60,938 bases of DNA from an uncultured Methanobrevibacter sp. (GCA_900314635.1 OMVY01000017.1:1-60938); one strand, 5' to 3'; numbered from the stretch's first letter, positions 29,606 through 39,308 are shown. Notes: generated from the letters alone by a model not told the origin. Translations and numbers: made by a program.

Positions 29606-30487
29606 CTATTTTAAATTTAAAACATCATCCCATGTCTTATCGAAAGGTCCTTCGGTTTCCAGTTTCAAAGCAGCTACTTTAGATGCAAAATCAGCACATT
29701 CTGCAGCATCTTCGTTTTCCATATGCTTGATTACATATGCTGCCATGTAAGTATCTCCAGCACCTGTTGGAGAAATCTTTTCCTTTACTTCATATGCATC
29801 AATATCATACAATTTATCCTCATCATTTCTATAAATTAAAGATCCTTCCTTATTTTGAGTGATGATAACTTCATTTGGACCCAGTGATGCCAATTCCCTT
29901 GCAGCGTCACCTGCGGATAAATCTGGATATAAAAACTGCGCCTCATATACATCCAAAAATAAAACATCAACATAATCCAATATGTCTTCTAGAACATTAG
30001 GTTTTACCTGCCTTACCCTGCCGCCTTCAGACTTTTCCCTGAGCAATCCCTGAAGGGATAGAAAAACCGGCAAGCCTGATTCATTAAGATATCTGAGCAA
30101 ATCCATATCCAGGTCGGTTAAAACAAGAGGATTTAACAAAATCGCATCAAATTCATCAATATCCACATTTACCGCATTGAAGTTTGAAAGGGTAATTGGA
30201 ATATTAGCAAAATTGGATTTTTGAATCCTTTGGCTGTCATTCAGGTATTCATTTTCAAATATCAATGTTTCATCCTTGATGACTGCTAAAACATTGTCCT
30301 TGTTTGGGAAATCATTTAATAAATTCCAATCCTCCATATTCAAGGTGGTTAGAATGACATGATCGACATTCAAGTTTTCAAATACAAAAGACTCGTAATA
30401 AACAGCTCCGCCAACTGCGGATTCAGTTATTCCATTATAAATATTAACATCCTTGGTAATAGGCCCGATGATTAAAAACTTCGCCAT
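29606..30487 (-). CDS. PfkB-family sugar or nucleoside kinase
   Basis: The 293-residue carbohydrate kinase of the ribokinase fold has an N-terminal G-rich ITESAVGGAVYYESF (20-34), where the substrate sits. The C-terminal anion-hole and catalytic motif is TGAGDTYMAAYV (241-252), with the catalytic Asp in GAGD (242-245). Archaeal members phosphorylate ribose, nucleosides, fructose phosphate or similar compounds. The substrate here is open. The nitroreductase gene upstream is 28 bases away on the same strand, so the two are probably co-transcribed. Confidence 0.85.
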   Translation of the reverse strand: MAKFLIIGPITKDVNIYNGITESAVGGAVYYESFVFENLNVDHVILTTLNMEDWNLLNDFPNKDNVLAVIKDETLIFENEYLNDSQRIQKSNFANIPITLSNFNAVNVDIDEFDAILLNPLVLTDLDMDLLRYLNESGLPVFLSLQGLLREKSEGGRVRQVKPNVLEDILDYVDVLFLDVYEAQFLYPDLSAGDAARELASLGPNEVIITQNKEGSLIYRNDEDKLYDIDAYEVKEKISPTGAGDTYMAAYVIKHMENEDAAECADFASKVAALKLETEGPFDKTWDDVLNLK

Positions 30488-30515
30488 TATATCACATTAA
30501 ATAAAATTAAAATTT

Positions 30516-31292
30516 TTAGTCCAGATGGTAGATGCTGTCCTGACCTTCGTCCCAGTGACCTATCTCGCCAACAGCCAAGTGGAAGTGAAGCTTCGCAATT
30601 CCAAAATCAACAGCTTCCCATCGTCCAACAGACTCATCGAAATGAGCCCTCAAAACACCATCCTTGTAAGAGAAGCTTACAGGCTGTAGATTAATAGCGC
30701 TTGGCCCATCTATAACTGCATCCAAACCCTTTTTTATCCAGTCAGGAATGTCATTGAAATCCACATCACTGTCAATAAGCTTTTTCGGCTTTTTATTGCG
30801 GCTGACAAGTGTCCTTCTGATTGTTCTTTGCTTTAATGGCACTTTTTCCATTTCATAACCAATTGGAATGATCGCATCATTTCTTTGACCTTCCAAAGCG
30901 GTATCTGCGACTAATTCCTTCTTGTAAGTGCCTGCAACCCAGCATGTTCCAAGTCCTAAGTGCGCAGCAAGCAGAATGATCTCTTCAGCATACCATCCAT
31001 AGTATTCCTGAGCCAAATAGTTAACTTCGCTGGAGATTGTCACATAGTAATGAAATGTTCCTGCAAACATGCTTGATGAAATTCCAACTTCCTTGCCTGC
31101 ATCTTCACAAGGGCCGTGGAGTTCAAGATAAAACTTTTCATTGTTCTTGTTGATTTCATCAATAGCTTCCTTGAGTGCATCTATTTTTTCTTCTTCGATT
31201 TCCTGATCTAAATAAGCCCTGCTAGAAATGCGCCTATCCATTGCAGCCATCTTATCTTCATAAGAGAGGTTTGACAATGTCATGACATCCAT
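30516..31292 (-). CDS. Nitroreductase-family FMN oxidoreductase
   Basis: The protein has 258 residues. The N-terminal MDRRISSRAYLDQEIEEEKI (about 18-37) has the RxSxR FMN-binding signature of nitroreductases. A central AAHLGLGTCWVAGTYKKE segment and an IPIGYEMEKVP segment contact the flavin. The fold appears duplicated, with FNDIPDWIKKGLDAVIDGPSAINLQPV in the second half, as in TM1586-type single-chain nitroreductases. It probably reduces an electrophilic or quinone-like substrate with NAD(P)H. It lies directly upstream of the PfkB gene. Confidence 0.8.
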   Translation of the reverse strand: MDVMTLSNLSYEDKMAAMDRRISSRAYLDQEIEEEKIDALKEAIDEINKNNEKFYLELHGPCEDAGKEVGISSSMFAGTFHYYVTISSEVNYLAQEYYGWYAEEIILLAAHLGLGTCWVAGTYKKELVADTALEGQRNDAIIPIGYEMEKVPLKQRTIRRTLVSRNKKPKKLIDSDVDFNDIPDWIKKGLDAVIDGPSAINLQPVSFSYKDGVLRAHFDESVGRWEAVDFGIAKLHFHLAVGEIGHWDEGQDSIYHLD

Positions 31293-31416
31293 AAAAACAC
31301 CTTAAAAATTATTAATTATTAATTGAAATCTATTCTTCAAATATAATTTCTATGCGATACTATATAAATTTTAAAAAATATTAAAAATTTTACTTTTACT
31401 TATATAAGTGAAAACA

Positions 31417-31616
31417 AGTTAATTTTTCCCTTATCTTATTAAACAACTGAAGTTAATTTTTCCCTTATCTTATTAAACAACTGAAGTTAATTTTTCCCTT
31501 ATCTTATTAAACAAAGTTAATTTTTCCCTTATTTTATTAAACAACTGAAGTTAATTTTTCCCTTATTTTATTAAACAGCCGAAGTTAAGCTTGCCCATAT
31601 TTTATTAAACGGCCTA
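31417..31616. repeat. 34-bp tandem array derived from the 3' end of the second MATE gene
   Basis: Units begin at 31417, 31451, 31485, 31515, 31549 and 31583. The spacing is 34 bp except for one 30-bp unit that lacks CTGA. The last unit contains the gene's own final codons and stop. The others carry altered copies in which AGCTTGCCCATA has become AATTTTTCCCTTA. The array fills most of the gap after the gene. Confidence 0.92.
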
Positions 31617-32931
31617 CATACCAGTTGGACCATGCAAATGTCAGCATGCATGCAAAGAGGGATCCTGCAATTATTCCCCACCATGCACCATGTTCTCCAA
31701 GTCCTAAAGTAATAGCAAAGAGATATGAAAAGATTATTGAAAAAATCAACTGCCTGAAAACTGTTTGAACCATTGCTGTAAGTCCCTTGCCCAATCCTTG
31801 AAATGTCAGTGTTGCTGGAGCCCCTATGGCGGAGAAAATGAAATATGGAATCATTGTCACCAGAAATGCAGCCATTGGAGCAGCCAAATGAGCGCTGTTG
31901 TCTGAATAGCTGAATACATAAACTATTTGAGGAGCAAAGAGATAAATCAGAACTCCGACAACAACTGCACAGGCTACTGCAAGAAGAATGCTGTATCTTT
32001 GAGCTATGCGAATATTTTCATATCTTCGTGCTCCGAAATTAGCCCCTACAACAGATACAAGTGCTGTTGAAATTGCAACTGTCGGCATCATGCCTATGTT
32101 AACCACTCTCCAGCCTGTTGAATAAACGGCAACAGCATCAGTGCCTGCCACAATAGCTAGAATAGCTGAAAAAAACGCGGCGAAAGTGGCTGTCATAATC
32201 ATCTCCAAACTTGCTGGAATCCCCACTCCAAGAATGTCCAAGCTGATTCGTCTGCTGAACTTGAAATTGAAAAGGTAGGGATTGAGATAAGTGTCCTTTT
32301 TTACAAACATCCAATAATAAAGAACCAGAAGCACGGAGCCTGTTGAAATTAATGTTGCCAAAGCAGCCCCTGCTACTCCAAGGCCCAGCACGTAAATTAA
32401 AATAGGATCAAGAATAATATTCAAAACGGCTGATAAAATCATGGCATACATTGTTCTCTTTACATCACCTTCCGCCCGGAGTATGCCGTACATTGCATTT
32501 GGAAGCACGAAAAGGATGGTGCCCATAAACATTATCACGCCATACTCATGAGCATATGGCAGTGTGTGAGCAGCACCCATGATTGTCAAAACAGGATCCA
32601 AAACCAAAAGCAGGAGGACAGTTACAATTATGGAAATGATGATGGTTAGAATTATTGAATGGACTGCACCATTATCCGCCTTGGCTTTGTTGCCTTCGCC
32701 TATATAGCGGGAAATAGCTGCTGTGGCTCCTCCTCCAAGGCCGTTTCCAAGTCCGATGAGCACTAAAAATAAAGGAATGACAAATCCAACACCTGCAAGT
32801 GCATCTGCACCTAAGCCTGCAACCCATATTCCATCTACAAGATTATAAATGCTTGTAATAAGCATGGAGACAACCAACGGTCCTGACAAGCTTCTTATTG
32901 CTGCTTTAGGGTCTCCAAGCAGGATTTCCAC
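31585..32931 (-). CDS. MATE-family antiporter, second paralog
   Basis: This MATE exporter of 448 residues (from GTG 32931) has about twelve membrane segments. It shares YNLVDGIWVAGLGADALAGVGF and VVGANFGARRYENI with the paralog at 8289-9674. The start is uncertain. GTG 32931 overlaps the only nearby GGAG, so it has no usable ribosome site. The open frame continues upstream for about 20 codons (GGRIISEDSTKG...), with residues that align to the paralog's N-terminus, but holds no ATG or TTG. Two ATT codons (32953-32958) follow GGGGG by four and seven bases and are possible alternative starts. Its last codons seed a 34-bp tandem array downstream. Confidence 0.85.
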   Translation of the reverse strand: MEILLGDPKAAIRSLSGPLVVSMLITSIYNLVDGIWVAGLGADALAGVGFVIPLFLVLIGLGNGLGGGATAAISRYIGEGNKAKADNGAVHSIILTIIISIIVTVLLLLVLDPVLTIMGAAHTLPYAHEYGVIMFMGTILFVLPNAMYGILRAEGDVKRTMYAMILSAVLNIILDPILIYVLGLGVAGAALATLISTGSVLLVLYYWMFVKKDTYLNPYLFNFKFSRRISLDILGVGIPASLEMIMTATFAAFFSAILAIVAGTDAVAVYSTGWRVVNIGMMPTVAISTALVSVVGANFGARRYENIRIAQRYSILLAVACAVVVGVLIYLFAPQIVYVFSYSDNSAHLAAPMAAFLVTMIPYFIFSAIGAPATLTFQGLGKGLTAMVQTVFRQLIFSIIFSYLFAITLGLGEHGAWWGIIAGSLFACMLTFAWSNWYVGRLIKYGQA

Positions 32932-33024
32932 TCCTTTTGTACTGTCTTCGCTAATAATTCTGCCCCCAATTCCATATAAACTTTTAAATAGAATAAATCA
33001 TTTTTCCAAACTATGATGAAAACA

Positions 33025-33993
33025 TCATTCTTTTTCAAGGAAGTATTTGAAGTCTTCCCACTCATTATTTAATAAGAACACTCCTTTTTCAGTAATCACT
33101 CCACTAATCAAGTCACATGGAACAATATCAAATGCAGGATTGATTACTTCAGTGCCTTCAGGACATATCCTGCAGCTTCCATAATGAGTCACCTCATCTG
33201 CGGAACGCTCCTCGATTTCAGTATCGAAAATTGAAATCTGGTCGTCGAATGTGCTTGTCGGAGCTGCCACATAAAATGGAATGCCATATCTTTTTGCGGC
33301 AAGAGCAACCATCAGAGAGCCTATTTTATTTGCAATTCCATCATAAGCCACCCTGTCAGCGCCTATGACTACCTTGTCCACCTTGCCTATGCTCATCAGG
33401 TAGCCGCTTGCAACATCGGGAATCAATTTTACAGGAATGTTCTCCTGCTGCATTTCCCAAACACTCAAGCGGGCGCCCTGTCCCCTAGGACGTGTCTCAT
33501 CACACAAGACGTTTATGTTCTTTCCTTCATCATGTGCAGCCCTGAAAACACCTAAAGCGGTTCCATAATCCACACAGGCAAGAGCTCCCGCATTGCAGTG
33601 AGTCAAAACAGTATCTCCATAGTCGATAAGCTCGGCGCCATATTTGCCAATGGCTCTGCACATTGCCATGTCCTCTTCAGCCATCTTATGGGCTTCCTCA
33701 AGTATGTCATCGGATGCCATGACCCTGTCTACAGCCCACATGAGATTGACTGCAGTAGGGCGAGCCGCCCTCATTTCCTTTGCAGCTTTCTCCATATCCT
33801 CTCCTGAGAGGTCTGCAAGAGCAAGCCCGTAGGCAGCTGAAACTCCAATAGCTGGAGCTCCCCTCACAATCATGTCCTTGATAGCCACTATTACCTCCTG
33901 ATATGTCTCACAGTAGATATATGTCAGTTCATCAGGCAATTTGGTTTGATCAATAAGCTTTAATTTGTTATCTTCCCATTCCAGTGTTTTCAT
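33025..33993 (-). CDS. mtnA: S-methyl-5-thioribose-1-phosphate isomerase-like protein (MtnA / eIF2B family)
   Basis: The 322-residue sugar-phosphate isomerase has MIVRGAPAIGVSAAYG near residue 41, THCNAGALACVDYGTA near 131, a cysteine just before ETRP in VLCDETRPRGQGARLS (162-177) and the GADR block with Asp213. MtnA opens methylthioribose phosphate in methionine salvage. Archaeal relatives also act on other ribose phosphates such as ribose-1,5-bisphosphate. The blocks favour the MtnA subgroup, though YDGIANK replaces the common NGDVANK. ATG 33993 is chosen because GATGAT lies just before it. The frame is open to 34020. Confidence 0.82.
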   Translation of the reverse strand: MKTLEWEDNKLKLIDQTKLPDELTYIYCETYQEVIVAIKDMIVRGAPAIGVSAAYGLALADLSGEDMEKAAKEMRAARPTAVNLMWAVDRVMASDDILEEAHKMAEEDMAMCRAIGKYGAELIDYGDTVLTHCNAGALACVDYGTALGVFRAAHDEGKNINVLCDETRPRGQGARLSVWEMQQENIPVKLIPDVASGYLMSIGKVDKVVIGADRVAYDGIANKIGSLMVALAAKRYGIPFYVAAPTSTFDDQISIFDTEIEERSADEVTHYGSCRICPEGTEVINPAFDIVPCDLISGVITEKGVFLLNNEWEDFKYFLEKE

Positions 33994-34445
33994 AGTATCA
34001 TCTTTAAAAAAACAACTCAATAATTTCTATTTGATAGCAATTATTGGAAAAAATTTATATTATTATTTTATTTTTTAAATTAAAAATAGTTATTTATTAA
34101 AATAAGATTCATCATATAATATTTTTAATTTTGCAAAATTTTTCAGCCAATAAAATGAATAAATTGCATTTATTCTCTAAAATCAAATAAGTTTTGAAAA
34201 CAATATTATTTTACAAAATTAGATTAAAAAGATGTGAATATGATAAAACTAAAATATAAAAAAGATAATAAAAAATTAGAACAAATAACTCTAAAAAAAT
34301 GAAAATAGAGAATTTAAAAAAAAGATAATGAAAAATTAGAAAAAATAAATCTAAAAAAATGAAAATAGAGAATTTTAAAAAAAAGATAATGAAAAATTAG
34401 AAAAAATAAATCTAAAAAAAATGAAAAAAGAAAAATATAAAAAAA
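33994..34445. other. Gap after modC with a three-copy 60-bp tandem repeat
   Basis: Copies of a unit beginning AAAGATAAT.AAAAATTAGA start at 34261, 34321 and 34382 and run to the modC stop. Each holds CTAAAAAAATGAAAATAGAG or a close variant. On the minus strand this gives several T-rich tracts after modC. The part from 33994 to 34260 is A+T-rich with no visible gene. Confidence 0.8.
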
Positions 34446-35483
34446 CTAATCTTCAAGCAAGATGATGTTTTTAGGATTTACACTTAGATATTTCGGAATT
34501 TCAAATTCGTGCTCGTAGATTCCCTTGTCGTATTTCCACCACAAGCCATTTTCAAGTGTTATCTCCCATTCAAAAGGCTTTTCCACCATTATTGAATTTT
34601 CAGTATTGAAAACATTGATATCCTCCCTGTTGCAGGCATGGAAATCATGAGCCCTTATTCCAATATGGGTTATATTATCAGAAACCTCTTCTGCAGTTTC
34701 GAATGTAACCCCCCAGTTCAGGGATCTGACATGATGGTCATCAATTATTTCAATTTCGGAAATGTTCTTGCACCCTGTCAGCCTTGCAACTTGAACCTTT
34801 CTCGGATTTTCAAATATGTCGTAGGTATCCCCCTTTGCAATGATCTTGCCCTTGTCCAGTACGATGAGCTCATCACAGAACTGGAACGCCTCGTCACGGT
34901 TGTGGGTGACCATGATGGAAAATCCTTCAAAATCCCTCAGCAAATTAAGAAGCTCGATACGCAACTGGTCTTTTAAGAAAGTATCCATGGCGCTGAATGG
35001 CTCATCCAGCAATATGACATCCGGACTGTATGCCAGTATTCTAGCTAAAGCCACCCTTTGCTGCTGGCCTCCTGACAATTGCCTAGGATATCTTTTCTCC
35101 AATCCCTCAAGGTGAAAGCGCTTGATCATTTCAGATACTTTCTTGCCGTCATCCTCCTTGGATAATCCACAGGCAACGTTTTCCTCAACAGTCATATTAG
35201 GGAAAAGAGCATAATTCTGAAAGAGATATCCTACATTTCTCTTCTGGGGCTTTAAATTAATTTTATTGCTTGAATCAAAATAAGTGGTTTCTTCTTCACC
35301 AGTCAAGCTTATAAATCCATTATCCGGGTCGACAATTCCTGCAATGGATTTAAGGGTCATGCTTTTTCCGCAGCCTGATGGCCCTAGAATACCCAAACGC
35401 TTGTTTTTCAATTCGAAATCAACATTCAAGTCAAATTCATTAAGCTCCTTTTGGATATTTACTTTCAATAGTTTGTTGCTCAT
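34446..35483 (-). CDS. modC: Molybdate/tungstate ABC transporter, ATP-binding protein
   Basis: The 345-residue ATPase has Walker A GPSGCGKS (34-41), a Q-loop in YLFQNYALFP, signature LSGGQ (136-140) and Walker B VILLDEP (156-162). The C-terminal region (about 255-345) is a small regulatory beta domain like the TOBE/MOP domains that bind molybdate or tungstate in ModC and WtpC. It is the last gene of a minus-strand modA-modB-modC series, and the adjacent nifB suggests that the metal is molybdenum. Gaps of 145 and 274 bases separate the three genes, unusually wide for an importer. Confidence 0.88.
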   Translation of the reverse strand: MSNKLLKVNIQKELNEFDLNVDFELKNKRLGILGPSGCGKSMTLKSIAGIVDPDNGFISLTGEEETTYFDSSNKINLKPQKRNVGYLFQNYALFPNMTVEENVACGLSKEDDGKKVSEMIKRFHLEGLEKRYPRQLSGGQQQRVALARILAYSPDVILLDEPFSAMDTFLKDQLRIELLNLLRDFEGFSIMVTHNRDEAFQFCDELIVLDKGKIIAKGDTYDIFENPRKVQVARLTGCKNISEIEIIDDHHVRSLNWGVTFETAEEVSDNITHIGIRAHDFHACNREDINVFNTENSIMVEKPFEWEITLENGLWWKYDKGIYEHEFEIPKYLSVNPKNIILLED

Positions 35484-35628
35484 AGTCCCTCTCCTTAAAT
35501 AAAAAAAGATTTTTTAGTTATAATACCCCTCTCATAACAAATATTATAAGTAAAAAATCTCTTTATAAAATAAAAATCAAAATAATGTTTTAATTCAAAT
35601 ATATCAAAATATTAATATAATGCAATAA

Positions 35629-36303
35629 TTATTTCCACTGCCTGTCCTGACGTATGGCAATATAATCCATAATGGAAATAGCTATGAATGCTATGACGAC
35701 AATGACAACCACATAATTGAATGCACTTCCCATATTTCCTGCAGCCACATCAGAATAAACCGCCATAGGAAGTGTTCTAGTTTGTCCAGCAATATTTCCC
35801 GCCAGCATTGCAGTTGCTCCGAATTCACCTAGACCTCTAGCATAGGCAAGTATCCCTCCGCTGATTATTCCCGGCAGGGCATTTGCAAAGAGCACTTTCC
35901 AGAAAATTTTCCATTCAGACATTCCCAGAGTACGTCCAGCATCCAAGAGGTTTGTATCCACTTGTTCAAATGCTCCTCTGGCGGAACGGTACATCAAAGG
36001 AAAAGACATGACGACAGCGGCTATGACAGTCGCATACCATGAAAAAGCTATTTTTACAGCAAAGAAGTCTATGAAAAACCGCCCTATTGGCCCTCTAACA
36101 CCGAATATCCATAAGAGGAAGAAACCCACTACTGTAGGAGGCAGTACAAGAGGCAATGTGAAAACACTGTCCAACGCTATTTTTATTTTGTCGTTCTTCA
36201 TCTTGACAATGCCCCAAGCAACAATCAAACCTATGAAGAATGTTACAAGGATTGACAAGCTTGCGGTTTTCATTGAAATAAAAATAGGGGACCAGTCCAT
36301 CAT
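35629..36303 (-). CDS. modB: Molybdate ABC transporter, permease
   Basis: The 224-residue membrane permease has about five or six helices. The subfamily-typical FTLPLVLPPTVVGFFLL lies near residue 48, and the coupling loop DAGRTLGMSEWKIFWKVLFANALPGI lies near 121, with GLGEFGATAMLAGNI after it. These blocks are characteristic of ModB and WtpB. It would work as a homodimer with the ATPase encoded downstream and the binding protein encoded upstream. The start at 36303 reads MMDW, and either Met could be used. Confidence 0.9.
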   Translation of the reverse strand: MMDWSPIFISMKTASLSILVTFFIGLIVAWGIVKMKNDKIKIALDSVFTLPLVLPPTVVGFFLLWIFGVRGPIGRFFIDFFAVKIAFSWYATVIAAVVMSFPLMYRSARGAFEQVDTNLLDAGRTLGMSEWKIFWKVLFANALPGIISGGILAYARGLGEFGATAMLAGNIAGQTRTLPMAVYSDVAAGNMGSAFNYVVVIVVIAFIAISIMDYIAIRQDRQWK

Positions 36304-36577
36304 ATAAAAAACTCCACAATATAAATATTTACAAATAGCTTATTAAATCTATTTATTTTTATGATTGATAAATGAAAATTTTTAAAGTAATTGGGAATAT
36401 TGAATTAATTTATTAACTTGATGAAATATAAAAAATGAATTTATAATCTTAAAATTTTAAAAAATAGAACATCTTTAAGCAGGAAAATAAAATATAAAAT
36501 CTCAAAGCATAATTAATATGATATGAATAGATATGAAATCTATCCATCCTATTAATTATTTATTGAAAAATCCCGAA

Positions 36578-37402
36578 TTATTCTTCGTGAATGGTGAAAC
36601 CATATTCTTTAAATACGTCTTGAGCTTCTTGGGTTTGTAAGAAGTCCATGAATTTCTTTGCTGCATCTGCGTTTTTAGAGTCTTTGACTACAGCTACAGG
36701 GTAAATTACAGGAGTATCTAAAGCATCTTCAGGAGCTTCACAAATTACTTTTACATCTTCGTTGGATTTAGCATCAGTAGCATATACAATACCGCAGTCA
36801 GCAGATCCTTGAGCTACTTGGTTTAATACAGCTGTAACATCAGTACCTAATGATAATTTGGATTCAACAGAGTCCCAGATTCCGAGATTGGTTAATACTT
36901 CTTTAGCATATTGACCAGCAGGTACGGATTCAGGGTCACCGATAGCGATGGTTCCTTCAACATCTTTTAAATCTTCAAATGAAGTTATGTTGGAATCTGA
37001 ATCTTTAGGAACAATTAAGACAACTTTGTTTTCTAAAGTTTGAACATTGGTACTGTTGTCAATTAAATCCTCATCTGCTAAAGCGTTCATCTGCTTGTTG
37101 GATGCTGACATGAATATATCTGCTTCCAGACCGTTTTCGATTTGGGTTTGCAGGTCTCCGCTTGAAGCGTAGGTAGGAGTTACTTTTATATTAGGATATT
37201 TTTCATTAAACATTGGGATTAATTTTTCATCATAAACATTTTTTAAACTAGCTGCAGCAGCTAAGTTAACCTCTCCTTCTGAGTCATCTCCAGCATTAGG
37301 GCTTAAGAAGTCAAAGAAGCCGGCACTTACTACAGAACTAGTGCAGACAACAGCTATTAAAGCTATAACAGCAACAAGTAATATTTTTTTCATATTTTTC
37401 AT
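36578..37402 (-). CDS. modA: Molybdate ABC transporter, substrate-binding protein
   Basis: This secreted binding protein has 274 residues. The signal peptide spans residues 1-27, ending VVSA. The mature part shows NLAAAASLKNVYDEKLIP, TYASSGDLQTQIENGLEADIF (the S and SG positions contact the oxyanion in ModA) and a C-terminal IIYP-like VIYPVAVVKDSKNADAA block. It captures molybdate, possibly tungstate, for the ModBC channel. AGGAG lies seven bases before ATG 37402. A 274-base gap, without any gene I can see, separates it from modB. Confidence 0.9.
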   Translation of the reverse strand: MKNMKKILLVAVIALIAVVCTSSVVSAGFFDFLSPNAGDDSEGEVNLAAAASLKNVYDEKLIPMFNEKYPNIKVTPTYASSGDLQTQIENGLEADIFMSASNKQMNALADEDLIDNSTNVQTLENKVVLIVPKDSDSNITSFEDLKDVEGTIAIGDPESVPAGQYAKEVLTNLGIWDSVESKLSLGTDVTAVLNQVAQGSADCGIVYATDAKSNEDVKVICEAPEDALDTPVIYPVAVVKDSKNADAAKKFMDFLQTQEAQDVFKEYGFTIHEE

Positions 37403-38023
37403 ATTGTTCTCCTCTTTAATATTTTAGGAATCTTACTACAAGTAAATCAATAATTAAAAATTTGAAAATCAATCGAAAATTTATTTTTACATATCAACTA
37501 ATAATTTTTTAAATTTTTAATTAATATTCAATGCAATTATGCAGTATAAAGAAATTGTGCCAATAATATAAAATTGAATAACCTTAAAAAAATATTAGCT
37601 AATACTTAACAATTTTTCAATATTTTTTTCCAATATGAATATATTTAATTATCGAGTAGTAATTATAGTTTATACTTTCATTAATATAAAGTTTTTTATA
37701 TTAATTTGATATTTTTTACATTAAGAAATTAATTAAATATCGCAAATAAAACAGTTTCTATACCCATACATGCAATGAGTATTTGAAGTTATAAAAAAGA
37801 AAAAATTCCAATAAAATCTTATGAAAACTAAAAAGAAATAGCATGCTTTGAAATAAGCAAAAAATAAAAAAAAGACTTTAAAAATAGAAAAATCAAAAAA
37901 GAGAAAAAACACTTAAAAAAAAACAAGTGAAAATAAAATACCCTAAAAAAAAAACAAGTGAAAATAAAAAATAGCAAAAAATAGGAATAAAAAATCCTAT
38001 TTTAAAAAAATAATGAAAATCAC
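37403..38023. other. Gap between nifB and modA with a 24-bp inverted repeat
   Basis: A perfect 10-bp inverted repeat (TTAATATAAA at 37681-37690, TTTATATTAA at 37695-37704) lies about 280 bases upstream of modA and overlaps TATA-like sequence. Near nifB, two copies of AAAAAACAAGTGAAAATAAA occur around 37918-37970. No gene is visible. Confidence 0.5.
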
Positions 38024-39022
38024 TTAAAAGTGACTTTGAGGAGCTGTCCCATGACCTAAGTTATGATCATGCTTCTTATTCCCGGGAATTCCATAAGCGT
38101 CTGCCCTGCATTGAGTGCAGGCTCTAAATACTGGCAGAATCTCTTCTACAGAATCACGGGCGTCTTCCATCATTGCACAGTCAGGTCTTGGAGTGTCCTT
38201 GAATTTGTTCAATGGAATAAGCGGCAGAACATTCATCAGGCTTGCTCCGCAATCCTTGACGGTTTGGGCAATTTCCACGATGTGCTGGTCGTTTACACCA
38301 GGAATCAAAACAGTATTGACCTTTACAACAACTCCAAGGTCTGTAACCTTCTTGATTCCTTCCAATTGATTACGTAAAAGGATTTCAGCACCTTCTCTGC
38401 CTTTATATACTTCTCCTTCATATATTACAAATCCATAAATGTCTTTGCCTATTTCAGGATCAACAGCATTTACAGTAACAGTAAGAGTATCTATGCCAAG
38501 TTCTGCTATTCTCTCAGCATACTTTGGAAGAAGCAATCCATTTGTGCTCATGCATTTAATCATTTCCGGCTTTTCTTCAGTGATTTTTTCAAAGAATTCA
38601 AATGTTGCATCATTTGCCAGGGAATCTCCAGGGCCAGCCACACCTACAACTGAAATAGGCAAATCCTCTGAAGTTACATTTTCAACATGTGCTACAGCTT
38701 CATCAGCACTTAATATCTCACCTGCAACGCCAGGCCTGTTTTCATCCCCATTGATTGATCTGATACAGAAATTGCATCCTATATTGCATTTCGGAGCAAT
38801 AGGAACATGAACTCTACCTACCTTGTCGTGCAATTTCTCATTATAACAAGGGTGCACTTTTGTAATATGAGCAAATTTAGGACTCATTGCATGTTTCTTT
38901 TTTTCACTCCATCCAGCATCCTTGTCATGAAGGTTAATATGATTTCTCTGGGCAATATCCTCTGCTTCGCTGAATCCACCGGATTTCTCATTCACCCATT
39001 TGTATTTTTTTGTCTCTGTCAT
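38024..39022 (-). CDS. nifB: Nitrogenase cofactor biosynthesis protein NifB (radical SAM)
   Basis: The 332-residue radical-SAM enzyme assembles NifB-co, the 8Fe-9S-C precursor of the nitrogenase cofactor. The N-terminal HPCYNEKLHDKVGRVHVPIA precedes the radical-SAM cysteines Cys79, Cys83 and Cys86 (PKCNIGCNFC). RSINGDENRPGVAG and VVGVAGPGDSLAN follow, and the C-terminal RACTQCRADAYGIPG holds cysteines for an accessory cluster. As is usual in methanogens, no NifX-like domain follows. modABC lies directly downstream on the same strand. nifHDK are not in this window, so diazotrophy cannot be judged from it. Confidence 0.9.
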   Translation of the reverse strand: MTETKKYKWVNEKSGGFSEAEDIAQRNHINLHDKDAGWSEKKKHAMSPKFAHITKVHPCYNEKLHDKVGRVHVPIAPKCNIGCNFCIRSINGDENRPGVAGEILSADEAVAHVENVTSEDLPISVVGVAGPGDSLANDATFEFFEKITEEKPEMIKCMSTNGLLLPKYAERIAELGIDTLTVTVNAVDPEIGKDIYGFVIYEGEVYKGREGAEILLRNQLEGIKKVTDLGVVVKVNTVLIPGVNDQHIVEIAQTVKDCGASLMNVLPLIPLNKFKDTPRPDCAMMEDARDSVEEILPVFRACTQCRADAYGIPGNKKHDHNLGHGTAPQSHF

Positions 39023-39171
39023 TTTTATATCCCCGTAGTCTTAATAAATTGATTTTATGGTTTAATAATTATATTTTAATCAAAATTACCTTAATCTAGA
39101 TTTCAACATCAAATGAATAATGAAAAATTAACATCCAAAAGAAAAATCATTATTCGTACATCCGAAAACTA

Positions 39172-39185
39172 ATAACTATAGTTAT
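39172..39185. promoter_or_regulatory. Perfect 14-bp palindrome upstream of nifB
   Basis: ATAACTATAGTTAT lies about 150 bases before the nifB ATG and about 100 bases beyond TATA-like sequence. It is a possible operator for a nitrogen or metal regulator. It does not match the GGAA-N6-TTCC site of the methanogen regulator NrpR. Confidence 0.35.
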
Positions 39186-39308
39186 ATGAGTCAACTTATT
39201 ATTTAAATGTTTCTATACCATAAAACAATCTTAAGTTCAATGAAATTCTATTAAATTATAATTAATAATCAAAAAATAGAATATTGAAGCACTAAGGCTT
39301 CATATTGC

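Noticed and set aside
39023-39308. NrpR operator upstream of nifB
   Set aside because: I found no GGAA-N6-TTCC in the gap; only an unrelated 14-bp palindrome is present.
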